Of a DNA stretch of 64,000 nucleotides, positions 51,684 through 61,032 are shown piece by piece. Under the pieces are notes generated by a model. The model saw nothing but the letters and a program-made list of their open reading frames with translations. It was not told where the DNA came from and made no database searches. The stretch is from Deinococcus rubellus (GTDB lineage Bacteria > Deinococcota > Deinococci > Deinococcales > Deinococcaceae). How positions within the stretch are numbered: position 1 is the stretch's first letter; each line of letters opens with the position of its first letter. The stretch spans positions 1,047,501 through 1,111,500 of the forward strand of contig NZ_CP104213.1 in NCBI RefSeq assembly GCF_025244745.1, written 5' to 3'. The translations under genes were made by a program, and so were the position numbers.

Positions 51684-52099
51684 GGTGAACCTCCAAGCAA
51701 AGCAAGAAATTGGGCGGGCGTCATCACCTGAACGCCGAAGCGCTCGCTGCCACGAAAATCGCGGAGATTGAAGGTGATGATGTACTTACAGGCGGCATTT
51801 GCGGCGAGTTCAAGCACCATGTCATCTTTTGGGTCACGCACCTGGGGCCGCCATAGAAAATGAATGCGCTGAGGAGTTGCGGCGGCGCAGAGGTAATTGA
51901 GCAGGGTGTCTACATCTTCTACGGTATAGCCAATCTGCAATGCCTCGCGCTTGAGGACACTCTCGTATTCCAGTACCAAAGGAACTGAGAGCATCATTTC
52001 AAATAGTCCGGTTCCCACCTGCTGAAGGAGCCTGTTGGACGCCCCCAACTCCGATCTGAGCGCCGAGTAGATGACGTTGGTATCTAGGACGACGCGCAT
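51680..52099 (-). CDS. PIN-domain toxin-like ribonuclease
   Basis: PIN-fold protein of 139 residues of the COG1569 type, commonly the toxin of a toxin-antitoxin pair that cleaves RNA. Acidic metal-site residues are in place: VVLDTNVIYSALRS (D6), LVLEYESVLKREAL (E44-E46 region), RDPKDDMVLELAANA and the late D of FNLRDFRGSE. A four-base overlap couples it to the ribbon-helix-helix gene, an order reversed from the common antitoxin-first layout. No obvious damage. Confidence 0.82.
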   Translation of the reverse strand: MRVVLDTNVIYSALRSELGASNRLLQQVGTGLFEMMLSVPLVLEYESVLKREALQIGYTVEDVDTLLNYLCAAATPQRIHFLWRPQVRDPKDDMVLELAANAACKYIITFNLRDFRGSERFGVQVMTPAQFLALLGGSP

Positions 52100-52141
52100 G
52101 CGAATATGGTATCACAGGTGTATCCACTTTCTGACCTGCTC

Positions 52142-52200
52142 CTGCCTTCGCTTTGGCTTGGTGGTGGGCGCGGGGCGGGGGGCTAGAGGCGGTCTTCGGT
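52142..52200. repeat. GC-rich repeated element, copy 2 (3' end of nucleotidyltransferase gene)
   Basis: Shares GGTGGTGGGCGCGGGGCGGG plus GGGCTAGAGGCGGTCTTCGG with copy 1. The repeat supplies the last codons (EDRL) of the nucleotidyltransferase gene as it does for the RHH gene. Confidence 0.7.
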
Positions 52201-52638
52201 GGGCAGTTCGCTCAAGTCACCCAAATCTTTTGGCCTGCCACTGGCGGCTTTGTTGGCCCTCAAATGACGCAAGCTAATGACCGGAATGCTCAGCTCACCG
52301 AGCGTTATCATTTCGCGGGCGGCGTAAGCTTCCGCAAACTCTACGCCGCTAATTTGATTCAGGACTTCTAAACGCAGCGGCGGCACGCCCATTCTCAGAA
52401 TCTTTCCTGGCTGCATCAGTTCTGGAGTCACACTGTCAAAGCCGAACTCGTGAAGCGCCGCCACCAACCGCGTTACGTTGTCGGGTGTCAAGGCCACGAA
52501 TACATCCATATCGCCTGTGGCACGAACGAAACCGTACAAGTTGACGGCGTACCCGCCGATCAGCAGGTATTCAACCTGATGCTGATTCAATAACTGCAAG
52601 AACTCGCTGAAGTCGGGCGGTAGCTGGATCGTAGCCAT
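52183..52638 (-). CDS. Nucleotidyltransferase-fold protein (possible antitoxin/MNT-type)
   Basis: Protein of 151 residues with the minimal nucleotidyltransferase pattern: YLLIGGYAVNLYGFVRATGD followed by MDVFVALTPDN, the GG and DxD metal-binding motif, then a C-terminal helix RHLRANKAASGRPKDLGDL common in AbiEii/DUF6036-like proteins. Such proteins often act in toxin-antitoxin or abortive-infection modules by NMPylating a partner. The start region overlaps the upstream small gene by 68 bp in another frame. Confidence 0.75.
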   Translation of the reverse strand: MATIQLPPDFSEFLQLLNQHQVEYLLIGGYAVNLYGFVRATGDMDVFVALTPDNVTRLVAALHEFGFDSVTPELMQPGKILRMGVPPLRLEVLNQISGVEFAEAYAAREMITLGELSIPVISLRHLRANKAASGRPKDLGDLSELPTEDRL

Positions 52639-52780
52639 AGTGAATTTGCCTCAACAGTTCCAGGGCTTCCAATCGCTCAACAGGTGGTCGGGCCAACCAA
52701 TATTCAAGATCGCTGCTTTGCGTTTCGAAGGTGGCAACTTCTAAGGCGGTGCGGTTCATGCGGGTGTTTCGCAGCGACAT
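52571..52780 (-). CDS. Small partner protein overlapping the nucleotidyltransferase gene
   Basis: Protein of 69 residues: MSLRNTRMNRTALEVATF, then ETQSSDLEYWLARPPVERLE and LLRQIHYGYDPATARLQ. Small proteins of this pattern (SDLEYWL, RLQRVL near the end) are often found immediately before nucleotidyltransferase genes of this type. TAGAAT (52791-52786) lies 5 nt before the ATG. The 68-bp overlap with the next gene implies tight coupling. The frame is open further upstream, joining the chimeric remnant at 52817-53059. Confidence 0.65.
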   Translation of the reverse strand: MSLRNTRMNRTALEVATFETQSSDLEYWLARPPVERLEALELLRQIHYGYDPATARLQRVLAVIESASG

Positions 52781-52793
52781 GGTGCATTCTACC

Positions 52794-52855
52794 CTGCCAT
52801 AGCTTCCGCTTTTGCTCAGTGGTAGGCGCGGGGCGGGGGTTAGAACAGTCTTCAG
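52794..52855. repeat. GC-rich repeated element, copy 3
   Basis: Contains TTCCGCTTTTGCTCAGTGGT followed by AGGCGCGGGGCGGGGGTTAG and a TCTTCAG variant of the end; slightly more diverged than copies 1 and 2. Lies between the small partner gene and the chimeric remnant. Confidence 0.65.
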
Positions 52856-53059
52856 TGTGCGCGCCATTGCCGCGTCAAACTTTTTGCGGCTGGCGCGGGC
52901 AGCTCTGACTTTCAAATCATCCTCGGTCATCAGTGCGGTGACTTTCTCGGCAACGGCCAGAGAAACAAGCTGATTGATGATGTCGCTGCCCTGTATCTCA
53001 AACGTGGCGGTATCCAGAGCGTCACGGTTCGTTCGGCGTCCCTCGGAACCATGACTCAT
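52817..53059 (-). pseudogene. Chimeric toxin-antitoxin remnant
   Basis: The frame from ATG 53059 begins MSHGSEGRRTNRDALDTATF, whose second part resembles the partner protein at 52780 (NRTALEVATFETQSSDL), then switches to INQLVSLAVAEKVTALMTED, which matches the C-terminal half of the RHH protein at 51683. No DNA-binding ribbon remains, and there is no stop before the next gene. This looks like a fusion left by recombination between related modules. Confidence 0.6.
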
Positions 53060-53362
53060 ATTTATTGCGTGAACGATCTGCCGGACTCTTCTTCGCACCC
53101 AGATGGCCTGAGCTTGGGCCTGTATTCGGGTGTGCATCCGCGTTGGTGCCCAGGTTTGACCAGGCGGCGGTCATCAAACAGGCGACAGTGGCCGTGCCCA
53201 TCTGGGGTTCCCATTTGAACGGCTTGGCTCTCGCGTAAGCGCAGTGTGACACCGCGACCCCGACACTGTGGCTCAGAGTAGAGGGCGACTTCGTGGCGTC
53301 GCTCCGAACTGTGCCGCTCCGCTGGCTTCGCCCTGTCCGCACTCGGTTTTACGGAGAACCCC
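53060..53362. other. Intergenic region between island remnant and binding-protein gene
   Basis: About 300 bp with short overlapping frames on both strands and no convincing gene. GGAGA before 53363 is the ribosome-binding site of the next gene. A clear promoter was not found. Confidence 0.4.
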
Positions 53363-54565
53363 ATGTCCAGGCCCCGCCTTGCCCTGTCCCGCGCTGCACT
53401 GCCGCTGGCTGTCCTCACCCTGAGTCTGTTGGGCACCTTTGCCAGCGCCGCGCCGCTCAAGATCGCCTCAGTCAGTCCTCTCAGCGGCGGCCTGATTGGC
53501 AGCGGCACCGAACTCAAGCGCGGTGTGGAACTCTCGGTGGAAAGCCATCTCCAGGAGTTCAAGGCCCTCGGCTACGAGCTGAGCCTCGTCTCGTTCGATG
53601 ACCAGGGTTCGCCTGTCGCCGCCAAACCGTTGGCCCAGACCATCGCCAGCGATTCCAGCATCCTCGGTGTGGTCGGTGCTTACAACTCCAGCGTCTCCAA
53701 TGTCCTGGGCGAGGCTTTCGCGCCCAGCAAACTGGCCATCGTCACCATCAGCACCAACGACAAATTGACCAAAAACGGCTGGCTGAACTTCAACCGGGTG
53801 GTGGCTCCTGACGGCGCGCAGAGCGTCGCGGCAGCCAGCGCCCTGATCGAGCGGCAACCAGGGTCCATCTACGTCATCTCCGACAACACCACCTATGGCA
53901 ACGGCCTGACCAAGAGTCTGGTGCAGCGGCTCAGCGGCAGCAGCGTCAAGGTGGCTTGGTACGGCGGCGTCAGCAGCGACAGCGAGATTGCCAGGGTCGT
54001 CCAGCGGGCCAAGGTCAGTGGCGTGGGCACTGTCTACTTTGGCGGCACCGATGATGTGGGTGGGCGGCTGGTGAACGCCTTCAGCGCGGCCAAGCTCAAA
54101 ATTGGCGTGATGGGCAGTGACGGCATCGATTCGCCCAACTTCATCCGGCAGGTCTCAGGTCGGGCCGCCAACATCTCCTATACCACGGTCTTCGGACCGC
54201 TGTCACTGTTTTCCAACAGCGGAGACTTCAGCGCCCGCTACCAGGAGCGCTACAAGACCCCAGCGAGCGGCGTGGCCGCTTATGCCTACGATGCTACCGA
54301 AGCACTGCTTGGGGGGCTGAGGGCGGCAGTCATCAGCGCCAAGGGCGTCCCGAGCCGTGTACAGGTGAGCAGCGCCGTGCGGAACGTCAGTCTCCCGGCC
54401 TGCTTTGATGTGGAAAAGAGCGCTTGTAAAACCATCAGTGGGGCGATCTCGTTTAGCGGCACCGGTGAGCGGCAGAAATCGACGGTGCTGGTGATGAAGT
54501 ACGACGACATGTTGCAAACGAAGATGACCAAGATTGCCGCAGTGAACGCCAGCGACCTGAAGTAA
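53363..54565 (+). CDS. Branched-chain amino acid-type ABC substrate-binding protein
   Basis: Periplasmic-type binding protein of the LivJ/Peripla_BP_6 family, 400 residues. Residues 1-29 are a signal peptide ending TFASAA; the mature protein starts PLKIASVSPLSGGLIGSGTE, then ELKRGVELSVESHLQEFKAL, VVGAYNSSVSNVLGE and YYGNGLTKSLVQRL-like (here TTYGNGLTKSLVQRLSG), the two-lobed type I fold. Ligand probably an amino acid or small amide. Permease and ATPase genes are not adjacent, so it either works with distant subunits or alone. Confidence 0.85.
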   Translation: MSRPRLALSRAALPLAVLTLSLLGTFASAAPLKIASVSPLSGGLIGSGTELKRGVELSVESHLQEFKALGYELSLVSFDDQGSPVAAKPLAQTIASDSSILGVVGAYNSSVSNVLGEAFAPSKLAIVTISTNDKLTKNGWLNFNRVVAPDGAQSVAAASALIERQPGSIYVISDNTTYGNGLTKSLVQRLSGSSVKVAWYGGVSSDSEIARVVQRAKVSGVGTVYFGGTDDVGGRLVNAFSAAKLKIGVMGSDGIDSPNFIRQVSGRAANISYTTVFGPLSLFSNSGDFSARYQERYKTPASGVAAYAYDATEALLGGLRAAVISAKGVPSRVQVSSAVRNVSLPACFDVEKSACKTISGAISFSGTGERQKSTVLVMKYDDMLQTKMTKIAAVNASDLK

Positions 54566-54619
54566 ACCAGAGCGCCTCACTGCCTTTGAGCGCTGGCCCC
54601 GAACCATCCACCACGACCT

Positions 54620-54649
54620 GACCCACCGCCTGAGCCGGGGCGGCGGGTC
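54620..54649 (+). terminator. Hairpin downstream of binding-protein gene
   Basis: GACCCACCGCC and GGCGGCGGGTC pair over 11 positions with one A:C mismatch and an 8-nt loop; no T-run follows. Confidence 0.4.
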
Positions 54650-54747
54650 ACTTGTGTGCGGCGGAGCGTCGCCCATATGCCAGGCGGTCAACGGTGACAA
54701 AGGCAGGTGTAGAGGGAAGCAGAGGCGTTGCAGACTGAAATGCGAAA

Positions 54748-54768
54748 ACCCGCGCTAGGCGGGTCTTT
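54748..54768 (-). terminator. Terminator of the tRNA operon
   Basis: On the minus strand ACCCGC-CTAGC-GCGGGT is followed by TTT, immediately 3' of the tRNA-Val. On the plus strand the same hairpin is followed by CTTTT, so it may work both ways. Confidence 0.6.
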
Positions 54769-54771
54769 TGT

Positions 54772-54846
54772 TGGTGGGCGGTATAGGACTTGAACCTACG
54801 ACCTCTCGCGTGTGAAGCGAATGCTCTACCACTGAGCTAACCGCCC
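54772..54846 (-). tRNA. tRNA-Val (CAC)
   Basis: 75 nt with encoded CCA. Acceptor stem GGGCGGT/ACCGCCC with A73, D-arm TAGCTCAGTGGTAGAGC, anticodon arm TTCGC-TTCACAC-GCGAG giving CAC, T-arm with GTTCAAGTC. All four stems pair. Confidence 0.93.
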
Positions 54847-54870
54847 ATATTCCTTTGCCCTTGCGGTTCT

Positions 54871-54946
<76 letters not shown>

Positions 54947-54963
54947 AGATCGAAGCGAGAGGA

Positions 54964-54992
54964 ATGATAGCAGTGCCTTGGGAGCTTGTCAA
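54964..54992 (-). promoter_or_regulatory. Consensus promoter of the two-tRNA operon
   Basis: Minus strand TTGACA (54992-54987), 17-nt spacer, TATCAT (54969-54964). Start near 54957, about 11 nt before the first tRNA. Confidence 0.85.
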
Positions 54993-55013
54993 ACCTTGCG
55001 TTGGGGGTGTGTT

Positions 55014-55064
55014 AGGGGAGAACCCGCCGCCGACCTTTAAGAGGTGGGCGGCGGGTTCTCCCCT
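55014..55064 (-). terminator. thrS terminator hairpin
   Basis: AGGGGAGAACCCGCCGCC (55014-55031) pairs perfectly over 18 bp with 55047-55064, and the loop adds ACCT/AGGT. It lies 5 bp after the thrS stop. No T-run; strong stem only. Confidence 0.65.
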
Positions 55065-55068
55065 TGGC

Positions 55069-57018
<1,950 letters not shown>

Positions 57019-57071
57019 GGGCACTCCTCATGGACAGGGTTGAATCTGGATTTGGGCACGAGACAGGGCAA

Positions 57072-57100
57072 CGCCTGAGAGCCGGGCACACTCTCAGGCG
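57072..57100 (-). promoter_or_regulatory. Hairpin in the thrS leader
   Basis: CGCCTGAGAG and CTCTCAGGCG (57072-57081 and 57091-57100) pair perfectly over 10 bp with a 9-nt loop, about 54 nt upstream of the start codon. The stop codon of the leader ORF falls inside the 5' arm. Confidence 0.55.
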
Positions 57101-57183
57101 CGGATAGTTCGTGTGATTCGGTGGTACTGATTTGACAGGCCCGCGCCGCGCATCGGTTTGGCGTGATGGGGGAGAGGCCGCAT
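57094..57183 (-). CDS. Possible leader peptide of thrS (29 codons)
   Basis: ORF starting MRPLPHHAKPMRG and ending HRITRTIRA. TAGACT (57195-57190) lies exactly 6 nt before its ATG, as in other leaderless starts here. Its last codons include two threonine codons (24 and 26) with isoleucine on each side, and its TGA is within the 5' arm of the hairpin at 57072-57100. Ribosome stalling at Thr codons could alter that hairpin, so this may be an attenuation-type leader. Short length means chance cannot be excluded. Confidence 0.4.
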   Translation of the reverse strand: MRPLPHHAKPMRGAGLSNQYHRITRTIRA

Positions 57184-57189
57184 GGGTTC

Positions 57190-57195
57190 AGTCTA
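57190..57195 (-). promoter_or_regulatory. -10 element of thrS
   Basis: TAGACT on the minus strand. No convincing -35. Predicted transcript start at or near 57183. Confidence 0.45.
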
Positions 57196-57200
57196 GCAGA

Positions 57201-57525
57201 GGAGATCACGCGGGGCGGTCACTGCGTCCAGCATTCAGTCATCAGTGGACCACCCAGGCTTGTACGGTGAGGTTATGGGTTGTGCGTTCGGCAAAGGCCA
57301 CCCGCAGGCCCAGTGCGGCCACCCAGACACTGACGGAGCGCCAGCCCGACTTCACCACCACCGTCGCAGGTGGTCAAGCCGTCGATGGCGTTGGGGGCCA
57401 GCTGGATCAGCAAAAGCAGGGACAGCAAAAAGAGCACCCCGCGCCCACAGCAGTTTCTGAAATGCGGGCCTTGCAGCGTGGAGGGTTACAGATAAATCTC
57501 CAATGACCTGTACTGTGACCCCAGC
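57201..57525. other. Intergenic region without a supported gene
   Basis: About 325 bp between the thrS promoter and the antiporter stop. Frames on both strands are short or of implausible composition. A minus-strand stretch encoding LFLLSLLLLIQLAPNA is hydrophobic and could be a decayed membrane or secreted protein; nothing firm. Confidence 0.4.
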
Positions 57526-58890
57526 TTATGTCAGATGTGGCCCGGCCCCCGGCTCATCGGCAATCCGGGCCGCCGTGTTGAGCTTGCGGGCCAGCCCCGG
57601 CAGCGTCAGGCCCTGCACCAGCATGCTGAAGACCACCACCGCGTAGCTCATGACCAGAAAGGTGCCGCGCAGCGGGTTGTCCGGCAGGTTAAAGGCCAGC
57701 GCCAGGGTGACGCCGCCGCGCAGGCCCGCCCAGATCATCACCCGCCGGGTGTAGGGGGGGAAGTGCTCGCGCCGCTTGAGCAGCGTGACCGGAATCCATA
57801 CGCCCAGCGCCCGCGCCAGCAGGTTCAGCCCGATCACCACCGGGGCCAGCAGCAGCAGCATCGTATTGAGCTTGAGGCTCAGCACCTCGAAGGCCATCAC
57901 GGTAAAAAGAGCTGCGTTGAGCAGGTAATCAATGAACTGCCAAAAGCCGGAAAGCCGCGTCTGGCTATCTTCCAGCTGGCGGCGCTCATCGCCGGACAAA
58001 TTGCCCAGCCAGCCGCTCTGTTTGGCTCGCCGCCGCCACAGTTGCAGCAGTGCCGAGAGCATCAGCCCGCTGGCCGCCACCGTCACCGGGGCGCTGATGC
58101 CCAGCCACTGCGCCAGCGCGTTGCCGCCCACCACCATCGCCAGCGAGATGGTCAGGCGGGTGTTCTCGTCGCGCGGCACGTTCCGGATCAGCAAAATAGC
58201 CACAAACCCCAGCAGCGCTCCCGCCAGCAGCCCGCCGAGCATCTCGCGCAAGAAGAGAATGGTGGTGCTGAGCGCCGTGACGTTCTGGGCCACTTCCCCG
58301 GCGGCGGGCAGGGCGGCGGCCACCAGCACCGTGAAGGCCACCACGCCCACCCCGTCGTTGAACAGGCTCTCCCCGGCGATCAGGGTTTCAGTGGTTTTGG
58401 GCACGTGGGCCGCCTGCAAGATCGGCAGCACCGCCACCGGGTCGGTGGGCGCAATGATGGCCCCGAACAGCAGCGCCAGCGGCCAGGTGATCGGCAGCCC
58501 GGCCCAGTGCAGCAGCCCGTAAAAGCCCGCTCCGAGCAGCAGCATGGTGATCAGGGTCGTGATCAGCGTCATGGAGATAACGGCCAGCCGCTTGCGAAAC
58601 AGCAGCTTGACGTCAATTTGTACGGCGCTGGAAAACAGCAGGAAACTCAGCAGCCAGTCGAAGACCAGCGTGCCGAACGGAATGGACTGGACCAGCTCAC
58701 GGATACGGCCCCCAGCGGGCCAGCCGAGCGAGTCAGAAAGCGCCACCGCGCCCGCGATCACCAGGCCGCCGATCAGCATGGCGATGGTGGGTGAGAGCTT
58801 CCAGAAGCGGCTGTTGAGATACGAGAGCGCCGAGATCAGCACCATGAAGACGCCAAACAGTTCGCTGGAGGACAGGGCATCAGGTGACAT
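57526..58890 (-). CDS. CPA1-family Na+/H+ antiporter (NhaP type)
   Basis: Monovalent cation/proton antiporter of 454 residues with about 12 membrane helices. Family motifs are clear: LFGAIIAPTDPVAVLPILQ with the ion-binding TDP, AGESLFNDGVGVVAFTV with the ND pair, and MIWAGLRGGVTLALAF near the C-terminus. The cytoplasmic tail is short. Cation preference (Na+, K+, Li+) cannot be told. TACACT (58902-58897) lies 6 nt before the ATG, leaderless layout. Confidence 0.92.
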   Translation of the reverse strand: MSPDALSSSELFGVFMVLISALSYLNSRFWKLSPTIAMLIGGLVIAGAVALSDSLGWPAGGRIRELVQSIPFGTLVFDWLLSFLLFSSAVQIDVKLLFRKRLAVISMTLITTLITMLLLGAGFYGLLHWAGLPITWPLALLFGAIIAPTDPVAVLPILQAAHVPKTTETLIAGESLFNDGVGVVAFTVLVAAALPAAGEVAQNVTALSTTILFLREMLGGLLAGALLGFVAILLIRNVPRDENTRLTISLAMVVGGNALAQWLGISAPVTVAASGLMLSALLQLWRRRAKQSGWLGNLSGDERRQLEDSQTRLSGFWQFIDYLLNAALFTVMAFEVLSLKLNTMLLLLAPVVIGLNLLARALGVWIPVTLLKRREHFPPYTRRVMIWAGLRGGVTLALAFNLPDNPLRGTFLVMSYAVVVFSMLVQGLTLPGLARKLNTAARIADEPGAGPHLT

Positions 58891-59137
58891 GCCCGCAGTG
58901 TAGGGCGGTGAGGAACAGTCGCATCAGAAGCTGCGTTTCGGGTACGGGATACGATTCCTGGTCTTACCGAAATTGATCCCGAAGAAGCGGCAGCCTTTCT
59001 GCACTTCCTCGTGCAGAGCAGTGCTCACGGCCCACCGCGTTCCCGACGTTGTGTGGCTTTGTGCTCATTTGTTCTATCCAACGTCAGCAGGAGGCCAGCA
59101 ACCTGTCACGGGTGCTGTGGGGAATTTAGGCAGGATA

Positions 59138-59695
59138 TCAACCAGAAGCTTGTGCTGCGGGCTGCTGCCTGATCAGTTCCGAGTTATTCTCGAACTCTGC
59201 CATCTGAGAGGCGTCAATGCGTGCATCGAACGAAGCAGGATTGCGTGGACGCCGCCAGCGAATTTTGCGCTCCTCCATATATTTCCGGTAGGCAGGAGCC
59301 ACAATGCCCTGCACGGCACGTTTGGTCAGAATAAAGAACCGATCTTTGAGGTTGTTAATCTGCGGATCAACAGCTTTTGGGGCAATGGCGACAAAAACGT
59401 AGATCAGGTTGGGATGATCAATCTCTTGATCGCCGCCGTCCTTCTGCTCACCGTCGAAAACAGTCAGCTTGATCCATGCGTCTGCTCGGGAAGGCCACTG
59501 CGTCCCACACGCCGCCTTAACCTGGATGGCAACAGAGCGGCACTGTTCGTCTGCCACCAGCAGATCAAAGGCTGGGACATTTCCGGCGAAGGGAGCTGCC
59601 ACCAGATCCAATTGCCGCCCCATTTCGGCACAGACCAGAAACTCCCCGATCTGTCCAGTCAGCTTGTTGCTCAGGCCGCTTGCCAATTTACCCAC
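59138..59695 (-). CDS. PD-(D/E)XK nuclease-like protein
   Basis: Protein of 185 residues not assigned to a named family. The N-terminal region fits a restriction-endonuclease fold: GQIGEFLVCAEMGRQL (E18), VPAFDLLVADEQ (D44) and SVAIQVKAAC (Q58-x-K60), a D...QxK variant of the PD-(D/E)XK core. The middle carries LIYVFVAIAP; the C-terminal 60 residues are charged. Start is GTG 59695, overlapping the esterase stop by eight bases, so it is the last gene of the aroK-aroB-aroQ run. It may cut DNA as an orphan nuclease or process nucleic acid in some other way; catalysis is inferred from the residue pattern only. Confidence 0.6.
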   Translation of the reverse strand: MGKLASGLSNKLTGQIGEFLVCAEMGRQLDLVAAPFAGNVPAFDLLVADEQCRSVAIQVKAACGTQWPSRADAWIKLTVFDGEQKDGGDQEIDHPNLIYVFVAIAPKAVDPQINNLKDRFFILTKRAVQGIVAPAYRKYMEERKIRWRRPRNPASFDARIDASQMAEFENNSELIRQQPAAQASG

Positions 59696-60512
59696 CGCTT
59701 AGCAAGAACCTGAGTGCCCCCGGCAGCCGCACCTTCCAGGCCGTCTCGCGGTGAATGCCTTCAGGGTCGGCCTGAAAGCGTAGGCGTTCGCCCATGCCCT
59801 TTTCCAGCAGCAGGTCGCGCATGGCGTGGGCGTCGTCCCAGTAAGCCTGCTCCTGCTCCGGGTGATCGGTGCCTTCCTTGCCGCCGATGTCCAACCAGAT
59901 CTTGCCCGCAACCCCCGGACTGTTCCGCACCCGTTCAAACGCTTCGCCCGCGCAGGCCCAGAATGCCGGACTCATCACGCCCGCGCTGCCGAATACCTTC
60001 GGACGCGTCAACAGGGCGTGAAGGCTGATCAGACCGCCCATGCTGGAGCCGAGCAAGGTGGTGTGGGCCGCGTCCGGCAGGGTCCGCAGATGTTCGTCGG
60101 CCAGCGGCTTGACGGTATCGATCAGGAAGGCGAGGTAATCGTCGCCGCCCCCGCCGCCCGCGACTTCTGGCGGAAATCCGGGATGACGCACCGGACTGTA
60201 CTCGTGGTAGCGCTGCTCGTTGGCGTTGGGAATGGCGATGGCGATGGCTTCCAGGCCTTCCGCCGCCAGTTCGGTCAATGTCTCGTCGGCCCCCCACTCG
60301 CTGATGTTGTAGCTGGTGGCGGCGTCAAAGACGTTCTGGCCGTCATGAAGGTAAACCACCGGGTAACGCCTGTCCGGCTGCGCTGCATACGATGGCGGCA
60401 GCCAGGCCAGGATGGTGCGCGGCGCGTGGTTGGCGTCACCCACGCCCTCCCACTGAAGCAAAGTGCCTGTCACGGTGCTGTCTGGCAAAGCGGCATACGG
60501 TTCCCAGCTCAC
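59688..60512 (-). CDS. Alpha/beta-hydrolase esterase (esterase D/Fes-like)
   Basis: Serine esterase of 274 residues. Landmarks: RYPVVYLHDGQNVFD, the nucleophile elbow LLGSSMGGLISLHA, IWLDIGGKEGTDHPEQ with the acid and a late GIHRETAW histidine. The pattern is that of the putative esterase family that includes siderophore esterases (Fes/IroE) and acetyl-xylan type enzymes; the substrate is unknown. It starts at GTG 60512, overlapping the aroQ stop by four bases, an unusual neighbour for the shikimate genes. Confidence 0.85.
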   Translation of the reverse strand: MSWEPYAALPDSTVTGTLLQWEGVGDANHAPRTILAWLPPSYAAQPDRRYPVVYLHDGQNVFDAATSYNISEWGADETLTELAAEGLEAIAIAIPNANEQRYHEYSPVRHPGFPPEVAGGGGGDDYLAFLIDTVKPLADEHLRTLPDAAHTTLLGSSMGGLISLHALLTRPKVFGSAGVMSPAFWACAGEAFERVRNSPGVAGKIWLDIGGKEGTDHPEQEQAYWDDAHAMRDLLLEKGMGERLRFQADPEGIHRETAWKVRLPGALRFLLSGG

Positions 60513-60943
60513 TGTCCCACCTCCTCAATCAAATACTCCATCGCAAAGCGGTAGCCTGCGAAACCCAGGCCGCTGATCTTGCCCTTGCAGACTGCCGCCG
60601 TCACGGACTTGTGGCGAAACTCTTCGCGGGCGTCCACGTTGCTGATATGCACTTCCACCACCGGCACATTCTGCCCGGCAATGGCGTCGCGCAGGGCATA
60701 ACTGTAGTGGGTCAGTGCGCCGGGGTTAATGACGATGCCGGAAAAGCCGTGCTCCTCGGCGTCGTGAATCCACTCCAGAAGCTGACCCTCGAAGTTGCTC
60801 TGGCGGCAGGTGACGGTGGTGCTCAGTTCGCTGCCCCATAGCTCGCACTGCCGTTCCAGTTCTTCCAGGGTGAGGGTGCCGTAGACGCCCGGCTCGCGCT
60901 TGCCCAGGCGGTTGAGGTTGGGGCCGTTGAGGATCAGGAGCAT
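60509..60943 (-). CDS. aroQ: Type II 3-dehydroquinate dehydratase
   Basis: Third step of the shikimate pathway, 3-dehydroquinate to 3-dehydroshikimate. 144 residues, the typical size of the type II dodecameric enzyme: LILNGPNLNRLGKREPGVYG with the flexible lid and active-site tyrosine, INPGALTHYSYALRDAI and VEVHISNVDAREEFRHKS. An 89-bp gap separates it from aroB; GAGG lies shortly before the ATG. Confidence 0.95.
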   Translation of the reverse strand: MLLILNGPNLNRLGKREPGVYGTLTLEELERQCELWGSELSTTVTCRQSNFEGQLLEWIHDAEEHGFSGIVINPGALTHYSYALRDAIAGQNVPVVEVHISNVDAREEFRHKSVTAAVCKGKISGLGFAGYRFAMEYLIEEVGQ

Positions 60944-61032
60944 GGTGGAAACCTCGCTGTGGCGTGCTCACTCTTGAGTGGGGAGGCTGGGACGGGTACA
61001 GCTCCGAAGGAGAGAGGATGAGGAGTAATGTC

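Noticed and set aside
57020..57195. T-box riboswitch in the thrS leader
   Set aside because: No AGGGTGGNACCGCG-type T-box motif or specifier stem is visible; only a hairpin and short ORF.
57132..57506. 124-codon frame upstream of thrS
   Set aside because: Crosses the thrS promoter region, implausible composition, no ribosome-binding site.
58973..59713. 246-codon plus-strand frame opposite the nuclease-like gene
   Set aside because: Composition implausible; the minus-strand frame has an overlapping coupled start and a recognisable nuclease pattern.
60964..60980. CTTGAGT HAIR-like half-site before aroQ
   Set aside because: Part of a short CACTC-AA-GAGTG palindrome; lacks the N7 spacing and promoter context of an HspR site.
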